From Alentia gelatinosa (taxonomy: Eukaryota > Annelida > Polychaeta > Phyllodocida > Polynoidae): 64,000 bases of DNA. How positions within the stretch are numbered: position 1 is the first letter of the stretch; each line of letters starts with the position of its first letter. Below are positions 1-12,097 of this stretch, one piece after another. The notes beneath the pieces are model-generated. The model did no database searches. It was not told the origin of the DNA and saw only the letters and a program-made list of their open reading frames with translations. A program made the translations under genes and the position numbers. The stretch is taken from contig OX465581.1 of NCBI GenBank assembly GCA_950022655.1, positions 107,491,125 to 107,555,124 of the forward strand, read 5' to 3'.

Positions 1-540
1 TTTATCCTCGCATGCGCGCCGCTGTTACTACGCGCCAACCCCTCGGAGCATACGACCGCTTGTATCCAAAACCAGTCAATATTGTGTACGCATACATTAT
101 GTGTATAGATGTGTTTGTATGATTTGAGAGACTATGAAGAGAATTGGAGGCGTTTGCAGTCTGATATAACTAAGGCATTTCGGCTGAGTCAGCTAAATCA
201 GCCGTTAGATGCATTTTCCAATGGAAGTCACATAACACCACTGAACCACTACATTTCGCCTGCCAAACTTGTTACTATTCCCATTAGTTTTTCATGCCTT
301 CTAGGGACGTCGAACATCAGTTTGACCCTCTTCAGAGATTTTCGTTTCAAATGATCTGACATGCTATCTAGAATTAGGTGGCTCTGATATCCAATATGCA
401 CAGGTATTACTGATGCGGATGGCGGCTGCTATTTGTATGATTTAGGATGAGCAGTGACAACATTCATAGCTGCTACCCGGCTGCCTAGCGAGTTATGAGA
501 TGGTGCTGGGGGCTGACTAAGTATGGAAGCATCATTGTAG

Positions 541-830
541 ACTTTATCTCACCCCAGATATTTTTTCTCCATAGACTTAACATTGGGAACTCGTATCTAA
601 TGCCCATGAGATATTTAGGAAAAATATCCAATGGGGGATATGTCACAAATGTTAGCTCATTAGTCAATGTAAAGGGTGAGATAAATTCAGAAACCCATTC
701 AAGTTTAGGGGAAGAGCTCAATCCCATCTCGTTTGAATCGCTACATAATTCACGCGGCTTCGCCTTGTGAATTACTACGCGATTCAAACTCGATGGGATA
801 CAAGCTCTGACCCTAAACTTTCATAGGTTT
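541..830 (-). repeat. Hairpin-plus-unit repeat family, copy 1
   Basis: The unit at 543-685 has inverted ends TTTATCTCACCC / GGGTGAGATAAA and, read on the minus strand, the conserved distal module CCCAATGTTAAGTCTATGG. A hairpin at 691-830 follows immediately, with arms of about 67 bp from AAACCCATTCAAGTTTAGGG inward to an apex GGCTTCGCC. The arms contain GTTTGAATCGC and AATTCAC. Seven related copies lie in this window. I do not recognise the family. Confidence 0.75.
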
Positions 831-1318
831 CCTCTATAGTATTTGTCAGCATCTATCACTAGTCAGCAGATCTGTATAGACCAGCGCTAATACGAAAACC
901 AGCGCCAAATACGAAAAGCCCAGAACCAGGCAAAGCAATGTGTATGGAGAAGACGATTTGATGATGAGACATTTTTTATGTGAGAACGGATTCCGAAACA
1001 TCAATAAGAGCAACACGTGTTGAAATTTGCATTATTTCCATAGAACAGTTCTGCAAGCACGGCCCCTCAGCAGGTGGATTTCGACTTTAACACCCGCTAG
1101 TGTGAGATACCTGCCAGGAGACGGATTGGCTGCAGTCCAAACTATTTCAAACTGTTATAACGAGCACCTGAGGATTTGACGGATCATAAGATCCTCATTA
1201 CGGCGGTCTTATACTAAGCCTAAATCAGCCTGTGGTTCAAGGGGAGTATGATAGTTATCCTTCAGTAGAGACCGCTCTCCATAGAGTGAAGTGTAGGTGT
1301 ACTATTCACCAATAGCTG
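831..1318. other. No recognisable feature
   Basis: Between hairpin copy 1 and the TG/G tract I see no gene, repeat or regulatory signal. The first 540 bases of the window are equally plain. Confidence 0.4.
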
Positions 1319-1345
1319 CGTGTGTGTGTGGGGGGGGGGGGGGGG
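1319..1345. repeat. (TG)n followed by a 16-G homopolymer
   Basis: A short TG dinucleotide tract runs straight into 16 consecutive G residues. Such a run is prone to slippage and to sequencing length error. Confidence 0.9.
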
Positions 1346-1406
1346 TCATATATACCTAAATACTTAGAGAAAGGTTAGAATCCTCAAGGAAATAGCTAAG
1401 CATATA

Positions 1407-1607
1407 GGCCCGATTCCATTGGCCGACGAAAAGGGTGTAGATTTTTTTGTGTTTTCCTAATAGCATATTTCCATTCTGCGTCAGTAGTGCTGAAGGTCCG
1501 TCGGTCGTCTCTGACTATATATTGGTGATGACCAATGGAAATGGGCTATTAGGAGAACACAAAAAACAAAAATCTACACCCTTTTGTTCGGCCAATGGAA
1601 ACGGGCC
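1407..1607. mobile_element. Harbinger-like foldback MITE
   Basis: The terminal inverted repeats run about 70 bp: GGCCCGATTCCATTGGCCGA at the left and the complement of GGCCCGTTTCCATTGGCCGA at the right. Both continue through AAAAGGGTGTAGATTTTT and CCTAATAGC. ATA precedes and TTA follows, an imperfect 3 bp TWA duplication typical of PIF/Harbinger elements. There is no coding capacity. The superfamily is inferred from ends and duplication only. Confidence 0.65.
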
Positions 1608-1648
1608 TTAAAATGGAAGTTATGAGGGAGATGCGTAGTCATGGCTAA

Positions 1649-1690
1649 TGGCACAGTGGTAGAACACACGAATGTGGGTCGAGGCATCCA
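1649..1690 (+). repeat. Possible tRNA/SINE promoter relic
   Basis: TGGCACAGTGG (1649-1659) fits the pol III box A consensus exactly, and GGGTCGAGGC lies 17 nt downstream as a weak box B. The spacing is too short for a complete tRNA, and I cannot draw a cloverleaf. A decayed tRNA-derived SINE head is possible, but chance is not excluded. Confidence 0.2.
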
Positions 1691-2189
1691 AGGTATTTTG
1701 GCGCTTCATTTTATATCTAGAATCTTGCCGGGTAATACCCTGTTTCTACCGCGAAAAAATGCCAGTAGTAAACATTAAATCATCTTTATGCGTTTGTTGT
1801 ACCAAATGGAGCTACTTAATATCTAAAAGTAGGGCTCACAGTTCCTCTTTTTGGCTTGTATCAAAGGAGTCTGAACAAAAGGCGGCCATCTTTTGAAAAT
1901 AGGATCAGAGATTTAATAGCGATGTTGGCATGAAACTGTGGAGCGATGTTTATCATTTATTTGCGAATGTACAGACATGCATACAGTCAATGAGGAAATC
2001 TGAGAAACCGTATTTGAATGAATGCACTCTAAATGTAAGGCTTGACGACATCAGGTTATATGATCAGATGATTCATTTATCCACTTTGTATCTAGTTTCA
2101 ACCATTTCTATATTGTATCCACCTCGCGATACTGACTAAAGTCGCTGACTAAAATCATATATATTGCTTACTTTACCATTTCATCCCAT

Positions 2190-2472
2190 TGTGGCTAATG
2201 TGATTGGTTGTAATGCGAGAGCGGGAGAGAAGAAGGGTATCCAGGGACGCCAGCTGGTCACGTGGGGACGCGCACTCCGTTTCCACGTGACCACTCACCA
2301 CGCATTCATCACTCTCCTAGACCAGCAGCAGAAGAGAATACCGACCACCCACCCTACAAAAAGACTCAGTTGTCCCTCACCCTCTACGTAGGGCTCTCTT
2401 CAACTTCGTGACGGCCCTAATTACCTCCCTAATTACTTTCTACAATAAATCAAAGACTTGCCCTATAGTACA
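2190..2472 (+). repeat. LTR-like interspersed repeat, copy 1
   Basis: It starts TGTGGCTAATG and contains the inverted pair TGGTCACGTGG (2255-2265) / CCACGTGACCA (2283-2293), a TACAAAAAG TATA-like box near 2356 and AATAAA near 2444, ending near CTATAGTACA. A reverse-oriented relative lies at about 62700-63025 with the same CACGTG pair, GGACGCGCA core and CCTACAAAAA box. The order of promoter, polyadenylation signal and end suggests a solo LTR, but no internal region or target duplication was confirmed. Confidence 0.4.
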
Positions 2473-2820
2473 GTACAGTAAATAACAGCCTAAGATACAG
2501 TCGGACGAACGGCAATGCCCATCCTGCACAACATTGATTGTTTAACCTTAATAAAATAAATAAGAAATGTACATGAGCTGGGTAGGACGACCACATCTTA
2601 TCAAGGTGTACGAAAGTAGAGGATAAGGAAAACTTACTTGAGATCTATCAATAAATGCCATGAAACTATCAAATCCAATGAAGAGTTTTCTCGTGAGGGA
2701 GTTTTATTTCCAAGATACAAAGGAGAAGTTGGACACGAAGGGTATTTAATGAAAGACCGGTCTATTTATAAAACCCACTGACAGCCCACCCAATCCTGCC
2801 TCTTATCACGGCGTCGTTTC

Positions 2821-3012
2821 TACGAACTAAACGAGGTTACGTGTGGGGAGACCGAAGGTTCCATACTTGGGCCACTATTTTTTCTAGTATATATCAATGA
2901 TCTATTTGAGTATGTTATTGGTAAAAATATAAGCAGACGACACGGTTGTTTTTGTACAAGGTAGATCATATGAAGATCTTTGTGAAATGATGAACCAAAC
3001 ACTTGAAGCTCC
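2821..3012 (+). pseudogene. Non-LTR retrotransposon RT fragment (motifs B-C)
   Basis: The frame from 2836 reads EGSILGPLFFLVYINDL, the conserved motif B region of non-LTR reverse transcriptases. After a one-base shift the frame from 2933 reads ADDTVVFVQGRSYEDLCEMM, which carries the catalytic Asp pair of motif C. The expected GVPQGS appears as GETEGS. No EN domain, upstream RT palm or C-terminus is visible nearby, so this is a short, frameshifted relic on the plus strand. Confidence 0.75.
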
Positions 3013-3015
3013 CAC

Positions 3016-5114
3016 CGGCGGGCGGGAAGGCTACTTACATGCCTGTAGAATACCTAGCTCCTGCTATATTTGCTTTAATAAGTGATATCTTGCAGGATAG
3101 ACAGTGCCATCAATGTGAAATGAATTACCTGCCAAATGGAATTTGCCAATGATAAACTAATGATGGATTCACCCAATGGTAGGATCGACCCATGCCATTT
3201 ACACGTGTATAGCTGGATATTTTATTAATCAATAGAAATAGTAATTTAACTGTAAGAGAACCTGTAAAATATCCCTTTCTCACTTTACAACTAGCATTGC
3301 GATCTAGATCAGTATCGCCATTCACAGTGACATCCACCTTCCTTAATGAACACCTCCCCAGTGTGGTTTTCATCAGTTATCTCCACAAACATCAGATTCT
3401 ATTAGTTTTCAGTAACATGGTAACACTGTCCACCCACCCCATGCTGAATTAATTACACATTTCGGGAAGACTGTCAGGAAAAATTTAGATTCGCCAAAAT
3501 GAAACGAGAAGATATTATCGTCAGCTGGATCACAGTGCATGTCTGGCATCAATTTACACAAATCCCGGCCAAGTAGAAACACTCTGAATCCATTCCCGAG
3601 CGTTCGCTTTAATCATGGAGACAAATTGTGTGGATGTTGGAAATGGGGCACGCCTCATCACTTTCCTCAAATTAAAGGTATTTGCTCTCAGTATGATACT
3701 AATATAGATCTACGACCTCCATTGTATCGGACCTCTAGCATTCCCTGTGAGCATTACAGAAGTCCTTCTAGCCCATGCGAATCATGAAGTTGTTGCTGTC
3801 ATCTATTGATAAATAATGGTCGTAACTGTAAAATATTTATGCTGCTCATCCGTTCTCACACATAAGTGTACAGCATCCTCTTTTTCCTGTGTCCTTGTCA
3901 TTCCATTTGACTCACGAAAGACGGTTGCTTTCACCACCTGCGCCGTCTAAATATTGCAACTGCCTAAATATAGCTATGTCGTCAAGAAAACCTGAATCCG
4001 AATGAGCGTGTTGGGCGTGGAACGGGTGTGTCATGGCAGTGTCCCGTCATTTCCGATCCGCTGCATCGTAGCTCTCAGCTATATCACTGCCCTCTGATCT
4101 CCATCTAAACGAGCCGCAATGAGGCACCATCAGACGATCTATGCTTCGTCGTTGACAGTCGATCACCCTGTTATCGTGACGTCGCGTTGTTCGTGACGTA
4201 TTCATGACGTCTCTGTGACGTCTCTCTCCAAAACCTTTTTTTATCGCGTTCATGGGCAGTACGATTAAGAAACCGACCACAAAGCCAATGCAGTTGTGGT
4301 AATCGTAGCGCCTGTCAGATACGCTTCTTTCTCGGTACTACTAACGGGGTGTCAGGCGCGCCTTCGCCATACTAGCACCATCAAGCCCACCACCACTTCT
4401 TCCCCTACAACCGCCCCATCCACGCCCTCGCCGAAACACCCCGAAGGCTATATCCAACGATTTTCTACAAGCTTTCAAAGACTCGAGGCCAGCGGTTTTA
4501 TCGGCAGGCCTTTCAGCCTGATTTGTCTTAATGTAGAGCCGTTGCCAAAATGGTACGAAAATGAGTTTCTTTTTTCCTTATGATTTCTTAGATGGTAGCG
4601 GTCCTGTGGTGGCGGCAGAGGGGTTCCCATAGCAGATAAGATATAGAGGGAACATTACCTCTTTTTGGTGTGACCTGAAGGTCTAGTTTCAGTTGAAATT
4701 CAAACCCCCAGGGGCATTTAAGACTGACGAAAACATACCCATTGATCGAACGTGGCGCGATGAGGAAAGATGACCTAGAAATAGGGCCCTTCAAAGAGGG
4801 ACAGGGTAAGGAAAGGTATGATTATTTCCCAAACGAGAAGTGAAAGGAATTAAAAGATCTGGCATATGGCATGTATGGATAGTAAATGTGGGGAGTAGGT
4901 GTTCGGCGGGGCAAGGTGATAGTGGGGACAAGTACCTGTCACTCGATCGTTATTTATAGCTCATGCCAAGGAATCACCACGATGGATGGTAGGAGTAAAG
5001 AGTAGGGTAAGAAAGATAGCCGGGGGACATGAAACGGTCATTCTCCGTATAGCCTTGGTTCATCATTTTAGATCAGGAAGGTGTGAAAATGGGGGAAACA
5101 TAGCAATAGATAAT
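3016..5114. other. Largely featureless stretch
   Basis: Apart from the TGACGT cluster at 4177-4221, only short frames without recognisable domains occur. Region 2473-2820 is likewise unremarkable. Confidence 0.4.
4177..4221. promoter_or_regulatory. Four TGACGT half-CRE sites, helically spaced
   Basis: TGACGT occurs at 4177, 4194, 4205 and 4216. Spacings are 17, 11 and 11 bp, so three sites lie on nearly the same DNA face. bZIP proteins of the CREB/ATF family bind this motif. No promoter or gene start can be tied to it. Confidence 0.4.
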
Positions 5115-5460
5115 AGGGGCGCGCATGCGAAGCCCTCACAGGAGGGAAGCAGGGGTTGGGGGCTGGGGTGCATGTTGTGGGGAAGACTGCTGCTGCAGGT
5201 AAAGCTGGCGACGCGGAGGGCCCTCTGCTGCCAGGGCGGCTGACATGGGCGGGTGGGCGGGGGGGCGTGTGCGGCTGCAGAGGCAGCGTGGCGGTGTTGG
5301 CGTCGGCGTCGGCAGCGGCAGCGGCAGCGGGCAGGCTGGCAGTGCGCGCCCGGGGAGAGCCGTGTGAGGGGCCCGTGCGGCGCCGTGAACGGACGAAAGG
5401 ACGTGCAGACGCACAGGGTGGCCGGACAGCGTCAACCCCACCCGAGATAGTCGTATTGGT
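5115..5460. other. GC-rich, CpG-dense block with G-quadruplex motif
   Basis: This is a strongly GC-rich island in AT-leaning surroundings. It contains GGCGTC and GGCAGC trinucleotide runs (about 5297-5330) and a four-run G-quadruplex motif at 5247-5265. Open frames of 100-164 codons cross it on both strands, but long frames are expected by chance at this composition and none shows a recognisable domain. It could be a promoter-proximal first exon; no evidence settles this. Confidence 0.45.
5247..5265 (+). other. G-quadruplex motif, all loops 1 nt
   Basis: The sequence reads GGG-C-GGG-T-GGG-C-GGGGGGG, four G-runs with single-base loops. This class folds into very stable parallel quadruplexes in vitro. 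It lies inside the GC-rich block. Confidence 0.7.
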
Positions 5461-8400
5461 CACATCACACCCTGTACTAACTCCAAGGAGGTCGGTCTCT
5501 CCTTCTATGGGCGGAACAGATGGTGTCGTCCTGAGGTCATAAGGACATAAAGGGAATTTCATTATCTGGGACGAACGGCAACGAAGAGGTAGTGCTTGCC
5601 CCTTTGCACACCCCCCACGCGAACCATCGTCAGGTCGCCTACTACTCCATGTGGCGCATCAGGAGGATGACCGTCCCGTAGCCGACCATATACCCATCAT
5701 GGACTCACTTCTTACTCATCCAGTTTTCTCCTGGATACCTCTGGCCCAGTGAGATCACGAGTCGATACCCATGGAATCCAAACGTGTGGAACGTAAGAGG
5801 TAAGTCCCTAACTACCCCAATTAATGCCTTCTCTATGTGTGTTTGTGTATATATATCGGCCTTTCAACTTTATGCGTATATTTGCATTGTCTCACTGTTC
5901 CCAATCCTTCCCAGAAATGACCATATTTGGATTGGAAGAGTAGGATTGGCACCATCTCCAGCTGCGACTAAGCTGCTAAGTAATGAATGCTTAGACTCGG
6001 ACCTCCTCCGTCCAAGACCTCATATTCAAATTAAGGCTTCACTTCCCCGTCTCCCTTCCGAGTTGCTCTTTCCTCCTATCACAAATCACCACACCATGCT
6101 CACAGCTAATGACTAGGCTATCACCTGCCGATGAGAGTTAGTACCAGATGGTGCACAAACACAAGGCGCTCCTGATTGCGGCAGCAGAGCGACCGCCGGC
6201 CAGGCTGCAGCTCGTGCCGCGCGCAACACGTGATTTGCAACGAGGTCAGCTCGAGCAACTCAGAGCCCCTCTTATTGTTGTGTCTTTGTATCTCCCGCCG
6301 TCCCTGACACGTATACCGACCTCTTCCCACCATCAATATCCCTACCTCCTATCGACCGGCCAAATGACGAATTCAGAATACCCAAGATAGCTCGTAAATC
6401 GGGAATTTGCCCTTCACCGGAATCCCTACCCATCTCGTCCCAGCAGGCAGTCCGAAAGTCGAAAAAAGGGAGCCATCCCCATTGCTAGGATGCGACTGAA
6501 TCGCATCTTTAATTCTAATCCTTTCCCTCTCTCTATCTCTCTCCCCTTTCTAATCTGTCATCCACCTCTCGTTGTATGTCCTTCTGTTCCTCCACCCCTC
6601 TCTAGACCTATTTGGTACAGCCCTTCCGTATCCTTCTTCATTAGATTTAGGCCCTATTAAATTATCTTCCCCACCCACCCATTGGGGGTATGGAAGTTGC
6701 AGTGCCCTGTCAAATACTCCCTTCACCTTCCACACCTGGATTCCTGCCACTCTTATCCCCTCGCCCCTCCCACATCATTGGCCTTGATGAGCGATTTGCT
6801 GGGTACAAGTAGATCGCGTTTCAGACGTCCATGTTATCTCCCGGACACGGTTCCCACTTAACGCGCCGTCACAATGCAATCAGCAGGCAGCCTAATGAAA
6901 GCTTCTGACGACGGACTTTGATGTACGGGTAAAACGAGAAGCGCTGTCTCTCTGATTTCTTTCATATTTCCAGAAATGGGACGCAGTACGCAGAGGTTAT
7001 ATATGTCTTTATTGTGTGGCTGTGTGAGCGCGAGTCGTTTATAATGCAGCCAGCCATCTTTTAACGGCTGAAACCCGCGCGCAAGCTACATGAATACTTC
7101 TATCATTGCTGTATCTCACCTGTGGTTTATACTGGCTTAGTATTGATAGCATACTGCTTCAACTAGCCCTATCCTCAACTCTTTCCATTATTGCTCATAG
7201 CATCTAGAAGGATTCATCGAAATAGCCCTTCTCTCACGTCCTGCACAGGTTGCTGGGATAATACTTATATCATAGGATGCCACATTCTGCATCAGTATCA
7301 ACGCGTACTATTCAGTATATCGTTTCAACTGTTACCTTATTCCGCCAATCCTCAGATATGTACAATTTAAAGCGATTACTCATATTTCCTAAAAATGGAA
7401 CGCATGGATAGCTTTACTAGACCTAGATAGATATGCCGGATATTTTACAGCCCTCCATCTTGCTCTCTTTTCTTTAATCGCCTATATATGTGCCCTCCAT
7501 CGACCGCAATTACACTCTGTATTGTCCATCTCAGCTCCAACATGCATTTGCTTATAGGCTCCATTTACTTAATTAAACTTCCCTCCCCCCCCCCTCTTGG
7601 GCCCATGGTAATTCCCAAACGTATTCTCCGACTTCCTGCACTTCGTATGCCTTCTCATTTTCTATACTAATATCTATCTGCCCTGCTTCATGTTTTCCAC
7701 TCCACTAACACTGCTTGCTTTTTAATTAACTGATACGTTTTTCTTCATGTTATTCATTTCCCTCGACTTTGGCTTTTGTATCTCCTCCCTCAGTTCTCCA
7801 TCCGATTCGTTATTATAACTGCACCACGTTCTTTGCTTGCAACATCTTCCTTTTATCATACGCTATAATGCCACCTATTTCCCTCTCTTCCTTTTTACCT
7901 TCCTTATTTCCCTCTCTTCCTTTTTACCTTCCTTTTCATCTGTAGATGTGATCCACTCCCATTTTAACTAACACTGCTCATCTATGCATCTGGTTTACTA
8001 CCAGGTTCCCTCCATTTGCCAATCCCTCTAGACACCCGTCAAGGCAACAGGTTTTACGGCGTCGCCTGCCTCTTTTTGCTACGTGATTAGGTGGTTTATT
8101 TTCACCTAAATATAGGTGAGACCGTCGACGTGGAAAGGTCACAGGGTCGTTATTCACTGACCTTCCATTCGGCTGTTATGATCCCCGTGTCCTGTACCAT
8201 CTCCATGTATACCCAGTGTTTCCTCTGATATCATACCCATTTCCTGGGGGTATGAACACAACCTCTCATCTATATCACATTGTATTAAAGGTGGTCCTTT
8301 ACAGCGAGGATACAGTGCCAGTATAATAGAAAAACCTTTTTTCCTTTTACAGTTTTTCAGAATTTGATGGCAATGAATATTGCTTCCAATAACTTGACTT

Positions 8401-9014
8401 TCACCAAATTTGGGGAAATCTTTCCATAGCAGAAAAAATTCTCAGGACCTCACGAAAACATATCTTTGTAGCGATATCATTGAGAATATTCCTAATAACT
8501 CAATTTACACCCTGGGTTTGACGTCAGATTATCAAAGAACGTATGTGGACCGTCGATTTCCATAATGAATTGTGCAATACGTCCATTGGGCCAGTGGCTA
8601 TTATGACAGTTAGTTGATACAAAAATCCTAAAATTGTGCATTAAGAACTTGGAAATAGTTGCTAATAGCAGAAGGAGTCTGGACTTGAGTCTCCCGAGTG
8701 TTCCTGTTTTTGCAGGCAGTTGGAGGTATATGAGGATGGATGGTTGCTCGCGTAGCACGCGCCATTTGTCAAGCCGTGATCCTATACAGGGTGCAGAAGC
8801 AGCACAGTGTAGGTGTCAGGTGTCGGCGGCGCTATATTTAAAATTTAATGCCATGAGCGTCAGCCCGCGGCGTGGGAGAAATACGCATTGGCGTAACGTC
8901 ACCGGGTGTTTTAAAATGTGCGGAGGAAAGACGTTAATGTGCTTCATAGTACACCCTCCGGCATGTACACCTAAAACATAGGCACACACATACACAAACA
9001 GAAATACCGCAATA

Positions 9015-9017
<3 letters not shown>
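5461..9017. other. Largely featureless stretch
   Basis: The sequence has pyrimidine-rich stretches around 6500-6780 and 7440-7940 on the plus strand and one small tandem duplication. No gene, RNA or transposon end was recognised. Confidence 0.4.
7877..7934. repeat. 29 bp tandem duplication, two copies
   Basis: The pyrimidine-rich unit ATTTCCCTCTCTTCC-TTTTTACCTTCCTT appears twice, head to tail, without mismatch. This is a recent local duplication in otherwise unremarkable sequence. Confidence 0.85.
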
Positions 9018-9071
<54 letters not shown>

Positions 9072-9086
9072 TGGGTGGGTCATGGG
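9018..9086. repeat. (GA)n microsatellite followed by G-quadruplex-like tract
   Basis: About 48 bp of uninterrupted GA repeat runs into GGTGGGTGGGTGGGTCATGGG. Runs at 9069, 9073, 9077 and 9084 give four G3 tracts with loops of 1, 1 and 4 nt. Confidence 0.85.
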
Positions 9087-12000
9087 ATTCCTATGTGCCA
9101 CAGGTGGGCCCCACCATAGACACAGAGAAAGAACCAGTCATATTCTTAAAGGGAATCCTCAGGACGGGACCGAACTGCCACCTGTCCCCATCGCCTACCC
9201 ACAGCACATACTCCTTTGGGGATAACCCAGCAACTCTTGGGCGACAACTGTTTCGGTTTTGCTCATGGGAATTGGAGGAAGGAGAGTGGAGGCGGTAGGG
9301 GGAGCATCTCGTCTTGTGTGCGGTGGCTGATTAGCGACGGTGTTGGCACAGTTTTCTCTTCACCTGATTAAACCAGACCTCGGGCTCGCCCCTGATTGGC
9401 GTCGGAAACTTCCAAAACCAGGGGCCACGTTTCCTGGATCATGATCAGCGCTGGCCATTGTTCCTAGCGCCAGTCATTTGGGAGAAAGGGAAGCTGCGAG
9501 CGTGATCAGAGACACAGGTACCAGGGGCTTCCATTAACTCGGTTTTTAATCATCGACGCGGACCATGTCGTTGTAAGTGCGGGGTTACCACACAGAGACA
9601 CATTAGGGCCTACCTCTCCCCAGATCCCTTCTTCCCTTCAACCCTGCTCTGTGGCCTTACAGATGCTCATAGCACAGAAGCTTAGACCCGAACACATTCT
9701 TCTGCTCGGTTTGCTTCAGTATCCAAGCCCCATGCTGACTATAACCACCTGGACTGCAATAGTCCTCCCCTCTACTCCCACCATTCGATTTCACTTAATG
9801 TATTAGGGGTCTGCTGTCTGCCTCTCCGAGACTTCCGTTGAGGCCTGGCTTGGCCTTTCCTTCTCCGCCAGAGGTAACCCCGTTTTGCCTTTCACGTCTC
9901 TGGCCAGTAGTACTTACAGAGAAAGCCCATGCTGTCAGAGGATGGGTGGGTGTGCGTGCCTGCCAGCCGTCCCCGTCCGAGCTGGTTAGTGTGATACATG
10001 AATGGCCTTTCGGTCCGTTCTACAGTCCGCCACCCCGTCCTCAAAGCCTACACTCAATATACTACACCCACCTGGACAAATCCCGTGACGGACAGTCCAG
10101 GAACTCCTCCAAGCCAGGGATCAATGAATGATTCTGCTCGGTGATTGGCTCTAGGTCCGTGTTTTGCCGTGACAGAACTGATTGTCATCTGTCAGTGATA
10201 GTACTTGTAGAAAAGGGCGCAGATCTGCCTCCATCCAAAAGGACAGTTCTATCAGGTTCCTGGGTCGGGGCTGGTCGAAGCTCACTGCTCTGTTGTACTC
10301 TGCCGGTATGCCCTATTTGCACTAACTCGATGTGCACCAGGGAGCATGGCTTCATGTCTGTCAGTATGAATTCCCTCGGCTTAAATACTGTTTCTGTTGG
10401 TAAAAACAGCTCGCCATGTGTCAGTCAAAGAAGGGATTTATTAGCCTTGGCTTTCACATAAGAGCAGAAAAATAGGGTTCAATAATAGGAGGGTTTTTAA
10501 AATCTCACATTAGAAATAGCTTTATCAAATATTGAATATTGCTGTCTTTCTGTAACAATAGCACTCTCCGGCTAAAGTCAAATAAAGTTTAAAGTGCTAG
10601 TCTAGTATGTATGTTTTTATTATCTGTTATTAGGCGGAGTTGTCATTGAAGATAGATTAGTGCCTGGGGGCATGAACAATATCTGTCAGTGTGAATAGTT
10701 GGCCATCTATCAGTGAGAAAAGATTCGCTTATGGGAACACGAATAATGTCTGTCAGCGTGAGCAAACATCTGACAATGTGAAGTGCTGGGAATCTGTTAG
10801 TGTGGTGTCTAGCCTGAGGAATAGAATCTGCGAGCATGGCCACCCTGTGAGGAATGCGACCAACTCGCCGTTATTACAGTACACGTACCTCGGCTGGTGC
10901 TAATAGTGGGGTGTTTTTGATTTAGCACATCCTGAACGTTCATCAGTAAGAGCAGCTCGATGTGGCGAGTTACAGACCCTTCTCCCGTCACATCCAAGGC
11001 AAATGTGAGGCTGGAGTAGCATGAATACCTGTAGGGCATTGTAGACGGGCGTAGCGAGATGGACAGCTACTATCGGGGTTCTTCCGTAAACACGCTAGCT
11101 GGATAGCACATTTCCAACGTAAATCAAAGAACATTAGTACGTGATATCTGAGATTATCATTTATCTTAGGCTGGTATCGATACGTCCATAGGCTTACCAT
11201 ATGGAGCTCGTTCTCAGCGGGCTTGCGAGAACGGCAACTTATACTCAATGGGAGATGGCCAGATAAATATTTCAAGGCTAAGATCAAATCAGAAACATAT
11301 TCGTGTTTGGTCTGAGTCCCCGTTCGCCATCTTGTTTGGAGTACATCAGAATATTCAATCGGCTATCGCCTTGTTCATTTTACTGCGCACTCCAAACTAG
11401 ATGGTGAATAAGGGCAAAGACCAAACACTCATCAATTTCTTTTTTTGCACCTCATTGAACACTTGAACAGGAAAAGAGGTGGATGAAACATGAATACAAA
11501 GAATCAGTTGCTACTATCCAGCGGGCAAGTAGCAGCTACATATTTACCTGCTGCAATGTGAGATTTCGTGGATGGGCCCACAGGGTATGTCCCATCTCCA
11601 TAATATTTCATGACATGAATATTGGAGTGGGGCTCGTTCACTGATTACCTCCTAAAGTGAACCCGTGAGAGGCAGCCAAGCCCTAGGGAACACCCCCTAA
11701 TATACCACGCCCAAATGTAATACGTCGCGGTATCTCCTTGGCCAACGCCCCAAGGCGGCACTCCGCGTTTAATCGGATTCCCAAAGTACCCAGTCTATGC
11801 TACATCTTCGCCGCCCCCCTATACTATCGTACTGACCACTGTCCTGGTAGCGGGTGCCGGTAGGGGTTGTGGGATATCTGGAATCATGAGGATTGCTCCA
11901 TGAAGCCTCTGAATTGGGTATATATACCCATTATGTATGTATAAAGTCTTCACTCTATGTACGATTAGACAAACTGATTCGTTTAAGTACTTTATTCGCC

Positions 12001-12097
12001 TGGTAAGTACATCGTTATATATTTGAGCGTACCTGCCAGCATGGGGTTTATCAAATACTTTTTAAAGATACGGCAATGTTCTTTAGATCAGATAGCA
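9087..12097. other. No recognisable gene
   Basis: This holds the degenerate minisatellite at 10187-10960 and otherwise unremarkable sequence. Frames of 75-106 codons show no domain. Confidence 0.4.
10187..10960. repeat. Degenerate interspersed minisatellite, TCTGTCAGTGTGAA core
   Basis: A core close to TCTGTCAGTGTGAA recurs near 10190, 10356, 10681, 10708, 10748, 10766 and 10792, with weaker relatives at 10418 and 10940. A partner phrase, ACAGCTCG(C/A)(C)ATGTG, occurs near 10406 and 10953. Spacing is irregular, so the array is old or built from a longer unit. The short open frames here reflect the repeat, not a gene. Confidence 0.5.

Noticed and set aside
1636..1690. Functional tRNA gene
   Set aside because: Only a box A match and a weak, too-close box B are present. 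No acceptor stem or cloverleaf could be drawn.
5068..5562. 164-codon minus-strand frame in the GC-rich block
   Set aside because: It is low-complexity Ala/Pro/Arg sequence with overlapping frames on both strands. The composition explains its length.
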